This document shows positions 17,010 to 26,266 of a DNA stretch of 52,529 bases, one piece after another. This stretch comes from Syntrophales bacterium (GTDB lineage: Bacteria > Desulfobacterota > Syntrophia > Syntrophales > UBA5619): positions 1 through 52,529 of the forward strand of contig JALNYO010000025.1 of NCBI GenBank assembly GCA_023229765.1, read 5' to 3'. Numbering within the stretch: position 1 is the first letter of the stretch; each line of letters opens with the position of its first letter. The position numbers and the translations under genes are program-made. The notes under the pieces are model-generated. The model had not been told where the DNA came from, did no database searches, and worked only from the letters and a program-made list of their open reading frames with translations.

Positions 17010-18297
17010 AGGCTTTCACCTGGTTCAGATCCGCCTCTGTAATCCGCCGTTGACCCGTGACGCATTCGTGGATTAGCGACTTGCGGTAGGCGAGGAGGGT
17101 TTCGATCGAGTTGTTGAGAATAGCTTTCGTTGTCCTTATTTCGCCCATCTTTTCATCCAGATATTCGGCAATTTGTACCTGCTCTTCCTTTAGCGGGAAA
17201 GGGGCAAAGTTAGTACCAATGCGAACATAGTTCAGGTTCAACTGTGTTGTGAGGACAGCCGAGCGAAGGAGGATGCCTTTCATAGCGCGCATCAGATAAT
17301 AGAGGAAATCCAAATGGGTATGGTGGTTGGGTACGAGACCAACCATGCTGTCAGGAAAACAAGCCTCAAAATCCAAGATTGCTACGTCTCCAACATTTGC
17401 CGCAATCGACATAACGAGGGTTCCCCGGGGAAACATCTTGCTGATACTAAAACCAAGATCGTTCAGGGTTTGAGAGTAACTGCGGATGTATTTCTCAGCA
17501 GCAGTAATGTCTCCCGTCTGAACGAACGGATAGTCTCCATCGTAGAACGCTGGATCGTTCCTGGGACGATGACTAAATTTGCCGCGAAGGAGTTCACAAC
17601 GTCGCTTGATCTGCTGCACCTTCCAATGGCCGGGAATTCTCGGGAGCCAATCGAGACCAGACGGCATCATCTGGACGTCGGGATTCAAGCCCTGTGTCAC
17701 GGCATGCTGGATGGTTGAAATAACCATTGAATCCAGTATTTCGATCTGGCGGCGTTTGGCAGCCATGGCCGCGTCGATTGCCGTGCAACTCCTATCCAGA
17801 TACACCGCAATCCCTTTCTGTTCCGACAAGGGAGGCAGTGGCATGGAGAACGAACTGAAGTCCTTATCATCAATTGCCGGATAACCAACACCCTTTGCTG
17901 TTGCCTCAAAGTATTGCCGACCATACTCCGAGATCAATGCGTAATATACAAATTTAGGTATAAGTTTTCTTTCGTCAGATTTCACAACATTGAAACCAGT
18001 CGAACAAACGAAATTACTCTGGCCATTGGGGCAGAATGCCACGGCCTGTAAGTTAGGCCTGACTGATGAAATCACGGTGTTATTCTTCTCAATACATCGC
18101 CTTGCTCGCGATGGGGCGTTTTCAAAACATAAGCGCTCAATGGCATTCGGGTCAACGATCCCGTAATAGTCCACGTTCGAGATTTCGAGGTAATTGAACT
18201 CGTAATCCGGGTCAGTGTCAGCAGGCAAAGACAAAGCATTGATAACGGCCACGTCCTTGAGTCGGTCAATTGTCCAGTCTGAAGGGTTGCATTTCAT
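17002..18297 (-). CDS. hsdS: type I restriction enzyme, specificity subunit S
   Basis: The protein has 431 residues with two target-recognition domains. The first begins near 'WTIDRLKDVAVINAL' and ends at the conserved helix 'PPLSEQKGIAVYLD'. The second begins near 'DWLPRIPGHWKVQQIKR' and ends with 'FPLKEEQVQIAEYLDEKMGEI'. These two 'PL-EQ--I--YLD' helices pair HsdS with two HsdM subunits. It is coupled by ATGA overlap to the 84-codon ORF upstream and by an 8-base overlap to hsdR downstream. It is full length, so a bipartite DNA target should be recognised. Confidence 0.93.
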   Translation of the reverse strand: MKCNPSDWTIDRLKDVAVINALSLPADTDPDYEFNYLEISNVDYYGIVDPNAIERLCFENAPSRARRCIEKNNTVISSVRPNLQAVAFCPNGQSNFVCSTGFNVVKSDERKLIPKFVYYALISEYGRQYFEATAKGVGYPAIDDKDFSSFSMPLPPLSEQKGIAVYLDRSCTAIDAAMAAKRRQIEILDSMVISTIQHAVTQGLNPDVQMMPSGLDWLPRIPGHWKVQQIKRRCELLRGKFSHRPRNDPAFYDGDYPFVQTGDITAAEKYIRSYSQTLNDLGFSISKMFPRGTLVMSIAANVGDVAILDFEACFPDSMVGLVPNHHTHLDFLYYLMRAMKGILLRSAVLTTQLNLNYVRIGTNFAPFPLKEEQVQIAEYLDEKMGEIRTTKAILNNSIETLLAYRKSLIHECVTGQRRITEADLNQVKAYG

Positions 18298-18548
18298 GGA
18301 TTTCCCGGCCCCTCCAAGAAGTTGCGGCCTTTCAGCGTCAAGCGATAGCGCTGGGTGGGGCTGCGCGGCGCCTCCGGCTGTTTCATCTCGACCAGTCCCA
18401 TTTTCAGATTCTTCATGGCCTCGGACAGGGTTGTGTCACCTGCCGACGGGACGCCCAGGAAGGATTTGACTTGGTCGGTTACAGGGTCGCTTACTTGGTC
18501 GGCGGCGATAGGGTTAGGCATGTGCAGGGACGATTTATTCTTCTTCAT
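18294..18548 (-). CDS. 84-residue protein inserted between hsdM and hsdS, C-terminal winged-helix-like segment
   Basis: This small gene starts in an ATGA overlap with the hsdM stop and ends in an ATGA overlap with the hsdS start, so it is translationally coupled on both sides. The product is polar, with a repeated acidic motif (DQVSDPVTDQVKSFLG) and a tail 'SPTQRYRLTLKGRNFLEGP'. That tail resembles the last strands and wing of winged-helix modules found at the ends of Fic and RecG-like proteins. No catalytic residue is evident. It could be a regulator or structural part of the R-M complex; the function is not known to me. Confidence 0.65.
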   Translation of the reverse strand: MKKNKSSLHMPNPIAADQVSDPVTDQVKSFLGVPSAGDTTLSEAMKNLKMGLVEMKQPEAPRSPTQRYRLTLKGRNFLEGPGNP

Positions 18549-20527
18549 TTTCCAAGTCCCTCCAGCATCTTCTCCGCCTCCTTCTCCAACCGCCAGAACT
18601 CCGCCAGCAGCTCCCTCGCGGGCGTGGGGGGCTGGTAACGGTAGAAGTATTTGTTGGGCAGGATTTCGTAGCCCATCTGCGGGCTGTCCTGCCAACGGAT
18701 GATCGGCTTGGCGATTTCCCGTTTCAGAAAGGCCTCGATCTCCTCGCCGTGGGGGATGTACTCGTCGTCCTTGACATAGTCGCGGTGCGTCCATTCGACG
18801 GAGAGGACCTCCGGTCTGTCCTCCATCAGCGCCTTGAACTTTTTAGCGGCGTTATCCCTGGGGGTAATAACTATCTTCTTGATCTCTTCCCCTTTGCCAT
18901 TTTTTAGGCGGATGCAGAAGGATAGATCACTGTCGTAGAACTCCTGCTCTTTTTTGAGGTTCGCTGCGGTAAAGGCTTTCTCATAGGGCTCGGTGATCGT
19001 GGCCGGCTGGTCCTGCTCGTCGAACTGCCAGAAGACGACGCCGACCTTGTGATAAGCGAAGTCATCGCGCCGAAACAGCTTCACCTGCTCATCGGCGTAA
19101 CCTTCGGCCCAACCGTTGCAATAACGTTCCTCGATCCAGGCGCGATTCGCATCGGTGATGCGATTGCGTTTGCTGCCGAAGGACCTCGGCTCCTTTTCGT
19201 ATTGCCGGCGGGCGTCGATGAGCATCACACGACCCAGGTGCGAGGCGGGCTTTTCGCTGCGCAGCAACCAGATGTAGGTGAAGATGCCGGTGTTGTAGAA
19301 AAGCTGGTCGGGCAGCATGACGATGGCGTCAAGCCAGTCGTTTTCGAGAATCCAGCGGCGGATTTCGCTCTCTCCCGAGCCACAGTCGCCATTTGAAAGG
19401 GGCGAGCCGTTGAAGACGATGGCGATGCGGCTTTCTCCTTGTCCGGCAGGCTTCATCTTGGCAAGCATGGTCTGCAGGAAGAGAAAAGGTCCGTTGTCGG
19501 TCCTCGGCAAACCTGCCCGGTAGCGATTCGTCCTGAGCTTCCGTACTTCCGTTTCGTAGCCATCCTTGCCGCCCCAGGTAACCCCGAAGGGTGGATTGGA
19601 CAGCATGAAGTCAAAACGGAATTTGCTTTCGGGAAGCTGGTCGCCCGGTTCCTTGCTATGAGGATCGTGGGGGATGAGCGAGTTGCCAAGATGAATCTTG
19701 GCCTGACGATCGTTTTTGATGGGCAGGTCGGCCTGGCAGATGGCGTAGTTCGTCGGGGAGAGCTCATGCCCATGAACAGTGACGTATTTTTCGACGGCGG
19801 CCTTTTCTTCTGGCGTGTCTGCGCGGTCGAGCAGGTGTTCCTTCGCGACGGAAAGCATGCCTCCTGTCCCGCAGGCAGGATCATAGATGGAGATGTGCCG
19901 GTCGGGAATGGGGATGTCCAGCAGCTCAACCATCAGCCGGATCACCTCGCGGGGGGTGAAGTGATCCCCGGCCTCCTCACCGCTCTGTTCAGAGAAGCGC
20001 CGGAGTAATTCCTCGTAAATGTAGCCCATCTCCAGCGGCGAAAGATTGTCGGGGCCGAGTTCCAGTTCCTTGTACTGGTTGAGGATTGGGGCCAGGCGGT
20101 TGTTTTTCACCATCTGGCTGATGGTCGCGCGGTAATTGAAATTCTCGATGATGTCGTCGACGTTCTTGGAGAATCCGTTGATATAGTCGCGGAAGTTATC
20201 TGTGAGCAGTGTGGGATCCTCTTCGACGATTTTGCGGAGCGTCCAGTCGGTCTTGTTGGAAAACGGCGACTGCTTTGGATTCAACTCGAGATCCTTGACA
20301 AGCTTGGCGAGTTCTTTCTCCCCCAGTTTAGGGCGCTTTGCCAGAACTTCTGCCCGTCTTTTTTCACGCCAGGCAATCAGTACACATTCGAGACGACGGA
20401 TGACGATGATCGGCAGGATGACATTCTGGTATTCGTAAGCCTTGAACTTCCCGCGCAGACGCACGGCTGATTTCCAGATTTCGCCAGCGAGGTTATCGAG
20501 TTTTGGCTTGTTGAGGGACAATGCCAT
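18545..20527 (-). CDS. hsdM: type I restriction-modification methyltransferase subunit M
   Basis: The protein has 660 residues, somewhat long for HsdM because of an extended C-terminus. The HsdM N-terminal helical domain (LAGEIWKSAVRLRGKFKAYEY...) is followed by the N6-adenine methyltransferase core, with SAM motif DPACGTGG at 216-223 and catalytic NPPF at 311-314. The protein methylates adenines in the target set by HsdS and is the scaffold for HsdR. The start at 20527 has GGAGAAATT upstream. It lies 58 bases after the metallophosphoesterase-STAND gene on the same strand. Confidence 0.95.
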   Translation of the reverse strand: MALSLNKPKLDNLAGEIWKSAVRLRGKFKAYEYQNVILPIIVIRRLECVLIAWREKRRAEVLAKRPKLGEKELAKLVKDLELNPKQSPFSNKTDWTLRKIVEEDPTLLTDNFRDYINGFSKNVDDIIENFNYRATISQMVKNNRLAPILNQYKELELGPDNLSPLEMGYIYEELLRRFSEQSGEEAGDHFTPREVIRLMVELLDIPIPDRHISIYDPACGTGGMLSVAKEHLLDRADTPEEKAAVEKYVTVHGHELSPTNYAICQADLPIKNDRQAKIHLGNSLIPHDPHSKEPGDQLPESKFRFDFMLSNPPFGVTWGGKDGYETEVRKLRTNRYRAGLPRTDNGPFLFLQTMLAKMKPAGQGESRIAIVFNGSPLSNGDCGSGESEIRRWILENDWLDAIVMLPDQLFYNTGIFTYIWLLRSEKPASHLGRVMLIDARRQYEKEPRSFGSKRNRITDANRAWIEERYCNGWAEGYADEQVKLFRRDDFAYHKVGVVFWQFDEQDQPATITEPYEKAFTAANLKKEQEFYDSDLSFCIRLKNGKGEEIKKIVITPRDNAAKKFKALMEDRPEVLSVEWTHRDYVKDDEYIPHGEEIEAFLKREIAKPIIRWQDSPQMGYEILPNKYFYRYQPPTPARELLAEFWRLEKEAEKMLEGLGK

Positions 20528-20585
20528 GGGGTTTAATTTCTCCTATGCATGATTGTTTTGCTGTCGTCGCATCATGATCAAGCGA

Positions 20586-23500
20586 TCATTTGATCAACCG
20601 CTGTTTGTTTTCTTGATATGTGATTACATGTTGTTTTTTTATATCGATATCTAGCTTCTCATGCACCCATTGCATTTCCTGCTCTGTGGTTTTAAACATG
20701 TATAGTCGGTTCAGGACCATGAGCCTTATGATCCTGGAGGCGACCAAATCTTTCTCTGCTTCCTTGCAGAGTTGGGAGAGTTTTTGTTTTGGTATTGGCT
20801 TTGGTGAATCCAGGTGGATACAGAGATCGATCAACTTGAACGCTAAAGTGTCATTTCGTTTAACGACATCGTTGATGTCCTCGAACAGGCTGTCTGAATT
20901 TGCGCCCCGCGCTGCCTTCATCACGAACCCAAAGGACACGATTTGAACGATTCCTGCGACGACCCTCCGAGCAATCTTCTTCCTTGCCTCCTCATTGTCT
21001 TCTTTACCTCTGCGTTGGATCGCTGCCTCGATTTCGGCAACAATTGCATCGGGATTCTTCTCGCAAAAAGCATAAAAGTCTCCGAGTGCTCGCAAAGGAC
21101 CCTTGAATAATTCTTCCAGGAGACTACCTTTTCTTGTTCGCGAGATCTTTGAGTATTGATTCTTTAAAACCTGTCCAAGAATCTCTGTGGTCTTGAAGAG
21201 AGCAATGATCTGAGCTATCAGACTAAGCTCATCAGCCTCTTCCTCGGATTCGGCCAATCCGTCGTTGCCGTCATCAAGTTCATCCCGTAATTCGTCGGAT
21301 TCCTTGCGATGCTGTAGTGGTTTCACCCCAGAATAAATAAGTTTTGGAGCATCCTCAATCAAATTTGTGATGCCATTTGTATCACCATTGAATGTAACCG
21401 GTGCGCGATTTTTAAAAAGATTATGAATCGCTTCTGAAAGCGTGTTGATAACAAATTCATCGTTCGTGTGGTGCGCAAGAAAAAGGATAGTATTGGCGTG
21501 ATCACGCACATAGAGATGTTCACAGCAATGCCTGATATATTTGCGAATTTCCTCGTCAGCTAAGCTTTCACTCAGGTACAGTCCCTTCAAATAGTAGTAA
21601 ATGTAAGGGTATCTAAACGCATAATAATCTCCAATCTTACGCAGCACTCGGGCCCGAACGAGCATATCGATGCGCTCTCTGAAATCAACAGTATGCCACT
21701 TGGCCGAAAATCTGTTATTGAAATCGACCAGTTCGGATTCTGAAAGCTCATCTTTCTTTCGATAGTGAAATTCTGCGGCGAGTTGGACAGCATATTGGAA
21801 AACTTCCGTTAATTTGTCGGTCTTAACGCCGGAATTTCTAAATGCCTCGGTCAGCAGGTAGTGGTAATAGTGGCCAAGCGCGCTTTCCTTGAAGTCTCCA
21901 CTCCGTCCCGCCTCGATGCTCTGCAAAAGAGTAAGCAAATAAAGTGGAATGGACGGTATCACCGTCTTTGTCATTACTGCGTTCATTAGTCGTTCGGCTT
22001 GGTCACATCTCGAAATAAATTCCGCATCGTCAACAGTGCCATCTTTCGCAAGATTGAACCATCGTTGTATCAGTTGCGATCTGCGTGCATAACCAAAGGC
22101 TTGCATATGATAATGTTCCAGTGAAATAAGTTCCCGCGGAGCATCGCCGGAAAGCATTTCTCTGATCTCGAACATTTCATTGACTGTGACAACAAAATGC
22201 CCAAATCGTTTTCGTAGCGCACAGAGGACCCCCCTGCGTGCATCTGCAGCCTTTAATGGCCCGTCATCGAAGTCATCCAGAAGTAGGATTTTATGATCTT
22301 TTGAAAGTTGGTCAAAAGCAGTAATGTTGCAGGTACCATATTGAACGCCTACTTCACGCCTGATAAGTGCGTCTATTTCAGTTTCTTGTGTCTTTTTGAG
22401 GTGTTTCCCGTTTATCAGAAGGGGGACAAAACCGCGGTCGTGATATTGACGATAGAGTTGGTATAGGAGGCTTGTGCAGCCAACCTTTTCATCCCCCTCT
22501 ATTAGAACGCCGTTAACGGTAAAATCTGGAGACAGAAGGTTTTCTGAGCTTATGAATGTTCTCTCCTTGATTCCCCCGTTATTAATTTTTCTCAGATCAG
22601 GATAAACAAAAATATCTGAAAGGGTTATTTTTTGACCTCCGGGGTGCTGAAAAAAAGCGCCGGGATCGTCCAATGCCTCTTGAAAGGACGCTTCAATAGT
22701 GAACGGATTGATCTTCTTTGTTGGAAGGTCCCGATAATCGGTCCACGATCCTTCCTCCGTTGGGGTATATCGGGTTCCATCCCATCTATATCTGGTTGAT
22801 GAAAACTGCTTGCGGTCAAGTTCAATGACCACGGTGTTGAAAGATGACTCCGACGGGTTTTCTTCATCTTGCAAGACACATCCTTCGATAAAAGCGCTTC
22901 TATCGCTTTCCGTGTCGTTATTAATTCCGACGTTTCCCTGATGTTCGTGCCCGGAGATAACAATATCAGCACGATTTCGAATAAAAAAACGAAAGGGGCG
23001 ATAAATACTCTGACCAAACCAGTTCAGCGGGTGATGCAACACTACTAAACGGATGTCGACACCAGTCGTATCTATTTCCGAGTATGAGTCTATAGGGAAG
23101 TAAAGGCGTCCGGGACTCTCAGATAAATTGGACATCCATGATATATTTAATGATTCGAAACCAATGAATTTACCATTAATGTCAAAATGGCATGACCTCC
23201 AAAGAGGATCATCATGGGTAATGTCGTTTTCTTCGAGAGCATTCCTAAATTCGAAAAAAGATTTCTGAACAGATGTGCAAGTATCTATAATCGAAGAGTC
23301 AACCGTTGGGGTGCTGGCGTCCTCAATACTTTTTACTATTATTTGCCTCACTCCCGAATTCAGTTGAAAATTACAATCATGATTGCCGGGAACGATAATA
23401 AAAGACACTGGTATTGGTGACTCCGTCTGAATCTTGGATTTAATTTCTTTGAAAAAGTCTATGGCCAAAGCATACTGAGGATCTTCTCCGGAAAATGCAA

Positions 23501-23648
23501 TATCACCCGAAACAACGATGAATACGTGGGAAGCGGATGGTAGAAATGAATAGACAGAGGCAGCAATCGCCTCCCCCTTTTGCAGGATGGGGTCACTAGA
23601 GTTTCTGATATGAATGTCGCTAAGATGTAGTAACACTGCGTTCATCAT
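20586..23648 (-). CDS. calcineurin-like metallophosphoesterase fused to a STAND-type P-loop NTPase
   Basis: The protein has 1020 residues. Residues 1-290 form a complete calcineurin-like phosphoesterase: D11-x-H13 (LSDIHI), GD at 48-49 (VVSGDIAFSG), GNHD at 88-91, LHH at 204-206 and GHEH at 233-236. A P-loop NTPase follows, with Walker A GDEKVGCT (385-392) where Cys391 replaces the usual Lys, and Walker B KILLLDDF with D458-D459. The rest (about 500-1020) is helical, without recognisable repeats, and has an acidic linker near 770. This layout, effector then NTPase then long sensor region, resembles Avs/NACHT-like STAND defence proteins. The start at 23648 follows GAGGG; a 6-bp GCGGCG/CGCCGC hairpin (23661-23679) sits just upstream. 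It is the first gene of the defence operon. The phosphoesterase substrate is unknown. Confidence 0.85.
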   Translation of the reverse strand: MMNAVLLHLSDIHIRNSSDPILQKGEAIAASVYSFLPSASHVFIVVSGDIAFSGEDPQYALAIDFFKEIKSKIQTESPIPVSFIIVPGNHDCNFQLNSGVRQIIVKSIEDASTPTVDSSIIDTCTSVQKSFFEFRNALEENDITHDDPLWRSCHFDINGKFIGFESLNISWMSNLSESPGRLYFPIDSYSEIDTTGVDIRLVVLHHPLNWFGQSIYRPFRFFIRNRADIVISGHEHQGNVGINNDTESDRSAFIEGCVLQDEENPSESSFNTVVIELDRKQFSSTRYRWDGTRYTPTEEGSWTDYRDLPTKKINPFTIEASFQEALDDPGAFFQHPGGQKITLSDIFVYPDLRKINNGGIKERTFISSENLLSPDFTVNGVLIEGDEKVGCTSLLYQLYRQYHDRGFVPLLINGKHLKKTQETEIDALIRREVGVQYGTCNITAFDQLSKDHKILLLDDFDDGPLKAADARRGVLCALRKRFGHFVVTVNEMFEIREMLSGDAPRELISLEHYHMQAFGYARRSQLIQRWFNLAKDGTVDDAEFISRCDQAERLMNAVMTKTVIPSIPLYLLTLLQSIEAGRSGDFKESALGHYYHYLLTEAFRNSGVKTDKLTEVFQYAVQLAAEFHYRKKDELSESELVDFNNRFSAKWHTVDFRERIDMLVRARVLRKIGDYYAFRYPYIYYYLKGLYLSESLADEEIRKYIRHCCEHLYVRDHANTILFLAHHTNDEFVINTLSEAIHNLFKNRAPVTFNGDTNGITNLIEDAPKLIYSGVKPLQHRKESDELRDELDDGNDGLAESEEEADELSLIAQIIALFKTTEILGQVLKNQYSKISRTRKGSLLEELFKGPLRALGDFYAFCEKNPDAIVAEIEAAIQRRGKEDNEEARKKIARRVVAGIVQIVSFGFVMKAARGANSDSLFEDINDVVKRNDTLAFKLIDLCIHLDSPKPIPKQKLSQLCKEAEKDLVASRIIRLMVLNRLYMFKTTEQEMQWVHEKLDIDIKKQHVITYQENKQRLIK

Positions 23649-23715
23649 TGTCACCCTCAAGCGGCGTCCACAGCGCCGCGCAGGTTATCCAATTGAATTA
23701 ATTGATAAATAATTA

Positions 23716-23745
23716 TTGATAAGAACTTCCTTTTTCGCGGTGGGA
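23716..23745. repeat. 30-bp direct repeat at right end of the defence island
   Basis: This is the partner of 9026-9055 (28 of 30 identical, same orientation). It lies immediately downstream, in the minus-strand sense, of the -10 box of the island promoter, so it forms the start of the operon's leader. Confidence 0.6.
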
Positions 23746-23773
23746 GTATAGGGGGGCCATTTTTGCGTGTCAA
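23745..23773 (-). promoter_or_regulatory. near-consensus sigma70 promoter for the defence operon
   Basis: On the minus strand TTGACA (23773-23768), a 17-base spacer and TATACT (23750-23745) form a strong promoter. The predicted start, near 23738, gives a leader of about 90 bases before the metallophosphoesterase-STAND gene. No other strong promoter was seen between the nine genes, and their spacing is tight. Confidence 0.7.
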
Positions 23774-24091
23774 GGGATATTTTGCATCGTGTTGCATCGC
23801 AAACGAGGGGCTTGCAATTTACCATCTGCTCTTGTTTGCCTCAAAAAAAGGGCTGACGCAAGGGTAATCCCGGGCTGGGCAGCATTCCTTAAGCGGATAG
23901 TCGATACCTTTGCGAACGGTCGCCGCAGAGCCTGCCGCGTGGCGCGAAGTCCCCAGCATGCCGTCACGATTCCGCCCTTGCCTTCAGCCGGGACTTGTGT
24001 CAATGATAGCGACGTTGACGTGGCAAAGAAGTGGGGTGGGTGATTTCAAGGGATATACGCCCCGATTTTTTTATACGATAGGGCATACATA
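23774..24091. other. intergenic stretch between the defence promoter and the acyltransferase gene
   Basis: I see no gene, RNA or clear repeat here. Short frames on both strands lack ribosome binding sites and recognisable sequence. It probably includes the right flank of the island insertion. Confidence 0.45.
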
Positions 24092-24982
24092 GTGAGCAAG
24101 GAACGACTTGCCGGCATCCTGCTGGCTATCTTTCAGGCAATTCCAGTATCTTTGCGCAGGAGGCTGTTCATCGGCCTTGCCCGTGTTTTCTATTACCTTG
24201 TTCCCCGCCAGCGGATGATTGCCCTGCACAGCCTCCGCTGCGCCTTTCCGGAGAAAACAGATGGAGAGATACTGAAAATCGCCCGCGGCGTCTATCGAAC
24301 GCTGGGAATTGTGGCGGCGGAGTTCTTCGATATCCCGAAACTTACCAGTGAAAATGTTCGGGAAATTGTCGAGACCGAGGGGCTTGAGAACTGCGCACGG
24401 GCGCTCGCCAAGGGGCGGGGCGTCCTTCTGTTCAGCGCCCATTTCGGTAACTGGGAGCTGGAGGCCGCGTCGATTGCCCTGCTTGTCAAACCGGCAGTCG
24501 TCATCTACCGCCCCCTCGACAGCCCGCTTCTCGACAGACTTGTCTCCCGCGTGCGTTCCGCCTCTGGCAACAAACCGCTTCCCAAGGAAAATGCGATGCG
24601 GTCGATGATCCGCACGCTTCATAAAAACGGGATGATCGGGATCCTGCTCGATCAGAACACAGACTGGTACGAAGGGGTGTTTGTCAATTACTTCGGCAGA
24701 CCTGCCTGCACAACGAGCGGTCTTGCGCATCTTGCTCTCCACAGTGGCGCCCCGGTGCTGCCCGCTTATCTGATCAGGCTGGCGGAGGGGCGTTATCGTC
24801 TCGTCATCGAGCCGGCACTGGAGATTATCGACACAGGAGACCGCGATGCGGATGTAATCGCCAACACGCAGCGCTTTACGAAGGTTATTGAAGATACGGT
24901 GCGGAAATATCCCGAGCAGTGGCTCTGGATTCACCAGCGCTGGAAGACTCAGTTCTGCCAGATTCCGCTGAAAAGCAGGTGA
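24092..24982 (+). CDS. lysophospholipid/lipid A acyltransferase (LpxL/LpxM-like)
   Basis: The protein has 296 residues and starts at a GTG. The LPLAT signature H-x4-E is present as H117FGNWE122, followed by the family's 'VYRPLDSPLLD' and 'LLDQN' regions. A hydrophobic N-terminal segment (about 5-40) fits inner-membrane attachment. These enzymes add secondary acyl chains to Kdo-lipid A. The gene sits directly upstream of waaF, gmhB and waaC, and downstream of lpxK once the defence island is removed, which supports a lipid A role. The ribosome binding site is weak. Whether it is the laurate- or myristate-type enzyme cannot be told. Confidence 0.85.
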   Translation: MSKERLAGILLAIFQAIPVSLRRRLFIGLARVFYYLVPRQRMIALHSLRCAFPEKTDGEILKIARGVYRTLGIVAAEFFDIPKLTSENVREIVETEGLENCARALAKGRGVLLFSAHFGNWELEAASIALLVKPAVVIYRPLDSPLLDRLVSRVRSASGNKPLPKENAMRSMIRTLHKNGMIGILLDQNTDWYEGVFVNYFGRPACTTSGLAHLALHSGAPVLPAYLIRLAEGRYRLVIEPALEIIDTGDRDADVIANTQRFTKVIEDTVRKYPEQWLWIHQRWKTQFCQIPLKSR

Positions 24983-25099
24983 AACGCTCATGACGGCACA
25001 CCGTCTCAAAGGCAAGGATGCAGGCGAAGCTTGATGTTAAGAAAATGGAGGGACGCGCTCCGTCGCGTCCGTAGCCGCTATCTAACACGGAAATTATAG

Positions 25100-26248
25100 A
25101 TGGAAGCCCCTGAAAAAAATATACCCCTGAGTGTCCGGGGCCATAAAAAACTGCCGGATGGCGGGATCGACCGACTGCTGATCCGGGGGACGAACTGGAT
25201 CGGGGATGTGGTGATGACCCTCCCCGCCGTCGCCGCCATCCGCGCCCGGTGGCCGGACGCAAGGATATCCGTTCTCGCAAAGCCCTGGGTGGCCGAGGTT
25301 TACCGGCTGGCAAGCCAGATCGACGAGGTTATCATCTTTGAACAACCGGGGCGACATGCGGGGATAGTCGGGAAGTTGCGTCTGGCCAAAGAATTGCAGG
25401 AAAAAGGTTTCGACTGCGCCATCCTCCTGCAAAACGCGATCGAGGCAGCGATTATCGCGAAGCTGGCGGCCATTCCCCGACGCGCCGGTTATAACTCCGA
25501 CGGACGGGGGATGCTGCTTACCCACTCCGTCCGTCGGACTGCGGCAATCCGCCGGGCGCCGCAGAGCGACTACTACCTCGAGATGGTGCGGGCGCTCGGC
25601 TGTCCGCCGGTTGCAAGGAAACCACGACTCCATGCTGGGCATGATTACGCCGCCCTTGCGGAATCACTCTTTTCCCGCTTCGGCATCGCCGAAAGGGGCA
25701 TACTGATTGGCATTTCCCCGGGCGCCGCGTATGGCCCCGCCAAAAGATGGCTTCCCGACCGCTTCGCCTCCGTCGCCAATTTCCTGATCGAAGAATACAA
25801 GGGGCAGGTCATCGTCTTTGGAAGCGAGGGGGATCGGGCGAGCGCCGCGGCAGTGCAGGAACACACCAGCCATAAACTGATTGACATCTCAGGGAAGACA
25901 AATCTCAAAGAGGCGATCGCCCTCATTGCCCGCTGTGACATCTTTATCTCAAATGATTCCGGATTGATGCACGTTGCCGGGGCGCTTGGAATCCCGACGG
26001 TGGCGATCTTCGGCTCGACCAATCCCGCGACGACGTCGCCGGCCGGCGAAAAGAGCGTTGTCATTCACCACGATGTTCCTTGCAGCCCCTGCCTGAAGCC
26101 GGTCTGCCCAACCGATTTTAGGTGCATGAAGCTGATAACGGTTGCAGAGGTCTGCGAAACGGCGCGAAAGCTCCTTCAGGAAAATCCCCGCGTCGGGATC
26201 GGCGTGCCGAATCAGGAGAGTACCTATCAGGGTATGGGCGATTTTTGA
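25100..26248 (+). CDS. waaF: ADP-heptose:LPS heptosyltransferase II
   Basis: The protein has 382 residues of glycosyltransferase family 9. The N-terminal 'LLIRGTNWIGDVVMTLPAV' is the WaaF-type signature (usually 'GPNWIGD'). The C-terminal ADP-heptose site has 'ISNDSGLMHVAGALGIP' and 'AIFGSTNPATT', and the late Cys cluster CSPC...CP...C is present. It adds the second heptose to the inner LPS core on the cytoplasmic face. Its stop TGA falls inside a dispersed motif (GAACATTAAGCTGCGCTTT, 26247-26265) shared with the lpxK start region. Confidence 0.92.
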   Translation: MEAPEKNIPLSVRGHKKLPDGGIDRLLIRGTNWIGDVVMTLPAVAAIRARWPDARISVLAKPWVAEVYRLASQIDEVIIFEQPGRHAGIVGKLRLAKELQEKGFDCAILLQNAIEAAIIAKLAAIPRRAGYNSDGRGMLLTHSVRRTAAIRRAPQSDYYLEMVRALGCPPVARKPRLHAGHDYAALAESLFSRFGIAERGILIGISPGAAYGPAKRWLPDRFASVANFLIEEYKGQVIVFGSEGDRASAAAVQEHTSHKLIDISGKTNLKEAIALIARCDIFISNDSGLMHVAGALGIPTVAIFGSTNPATTSPAGEKSVVIHHDVPCSPCLKPVCPTDFRCMKLITVAEVCETARKLLQENPRVGIGVPNQESTYQGMGDF

Positions 26249-26266
26249 ACATTAAGCTGCGCTTTG

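Noticed and set aside
18549..18794. Longer version of the small ORF between hsdM and hsdS
   Set aside because: The extra part is antisense-frame sequence over the hsdM C-terminus; the ATGA-coupled start at 18548 is far better.
25033..25098. 22-codon frame before waaF
   Set aside because: Too short, no similarity, and dominated by a GGACGCG/CGCGTCC inverted pair.
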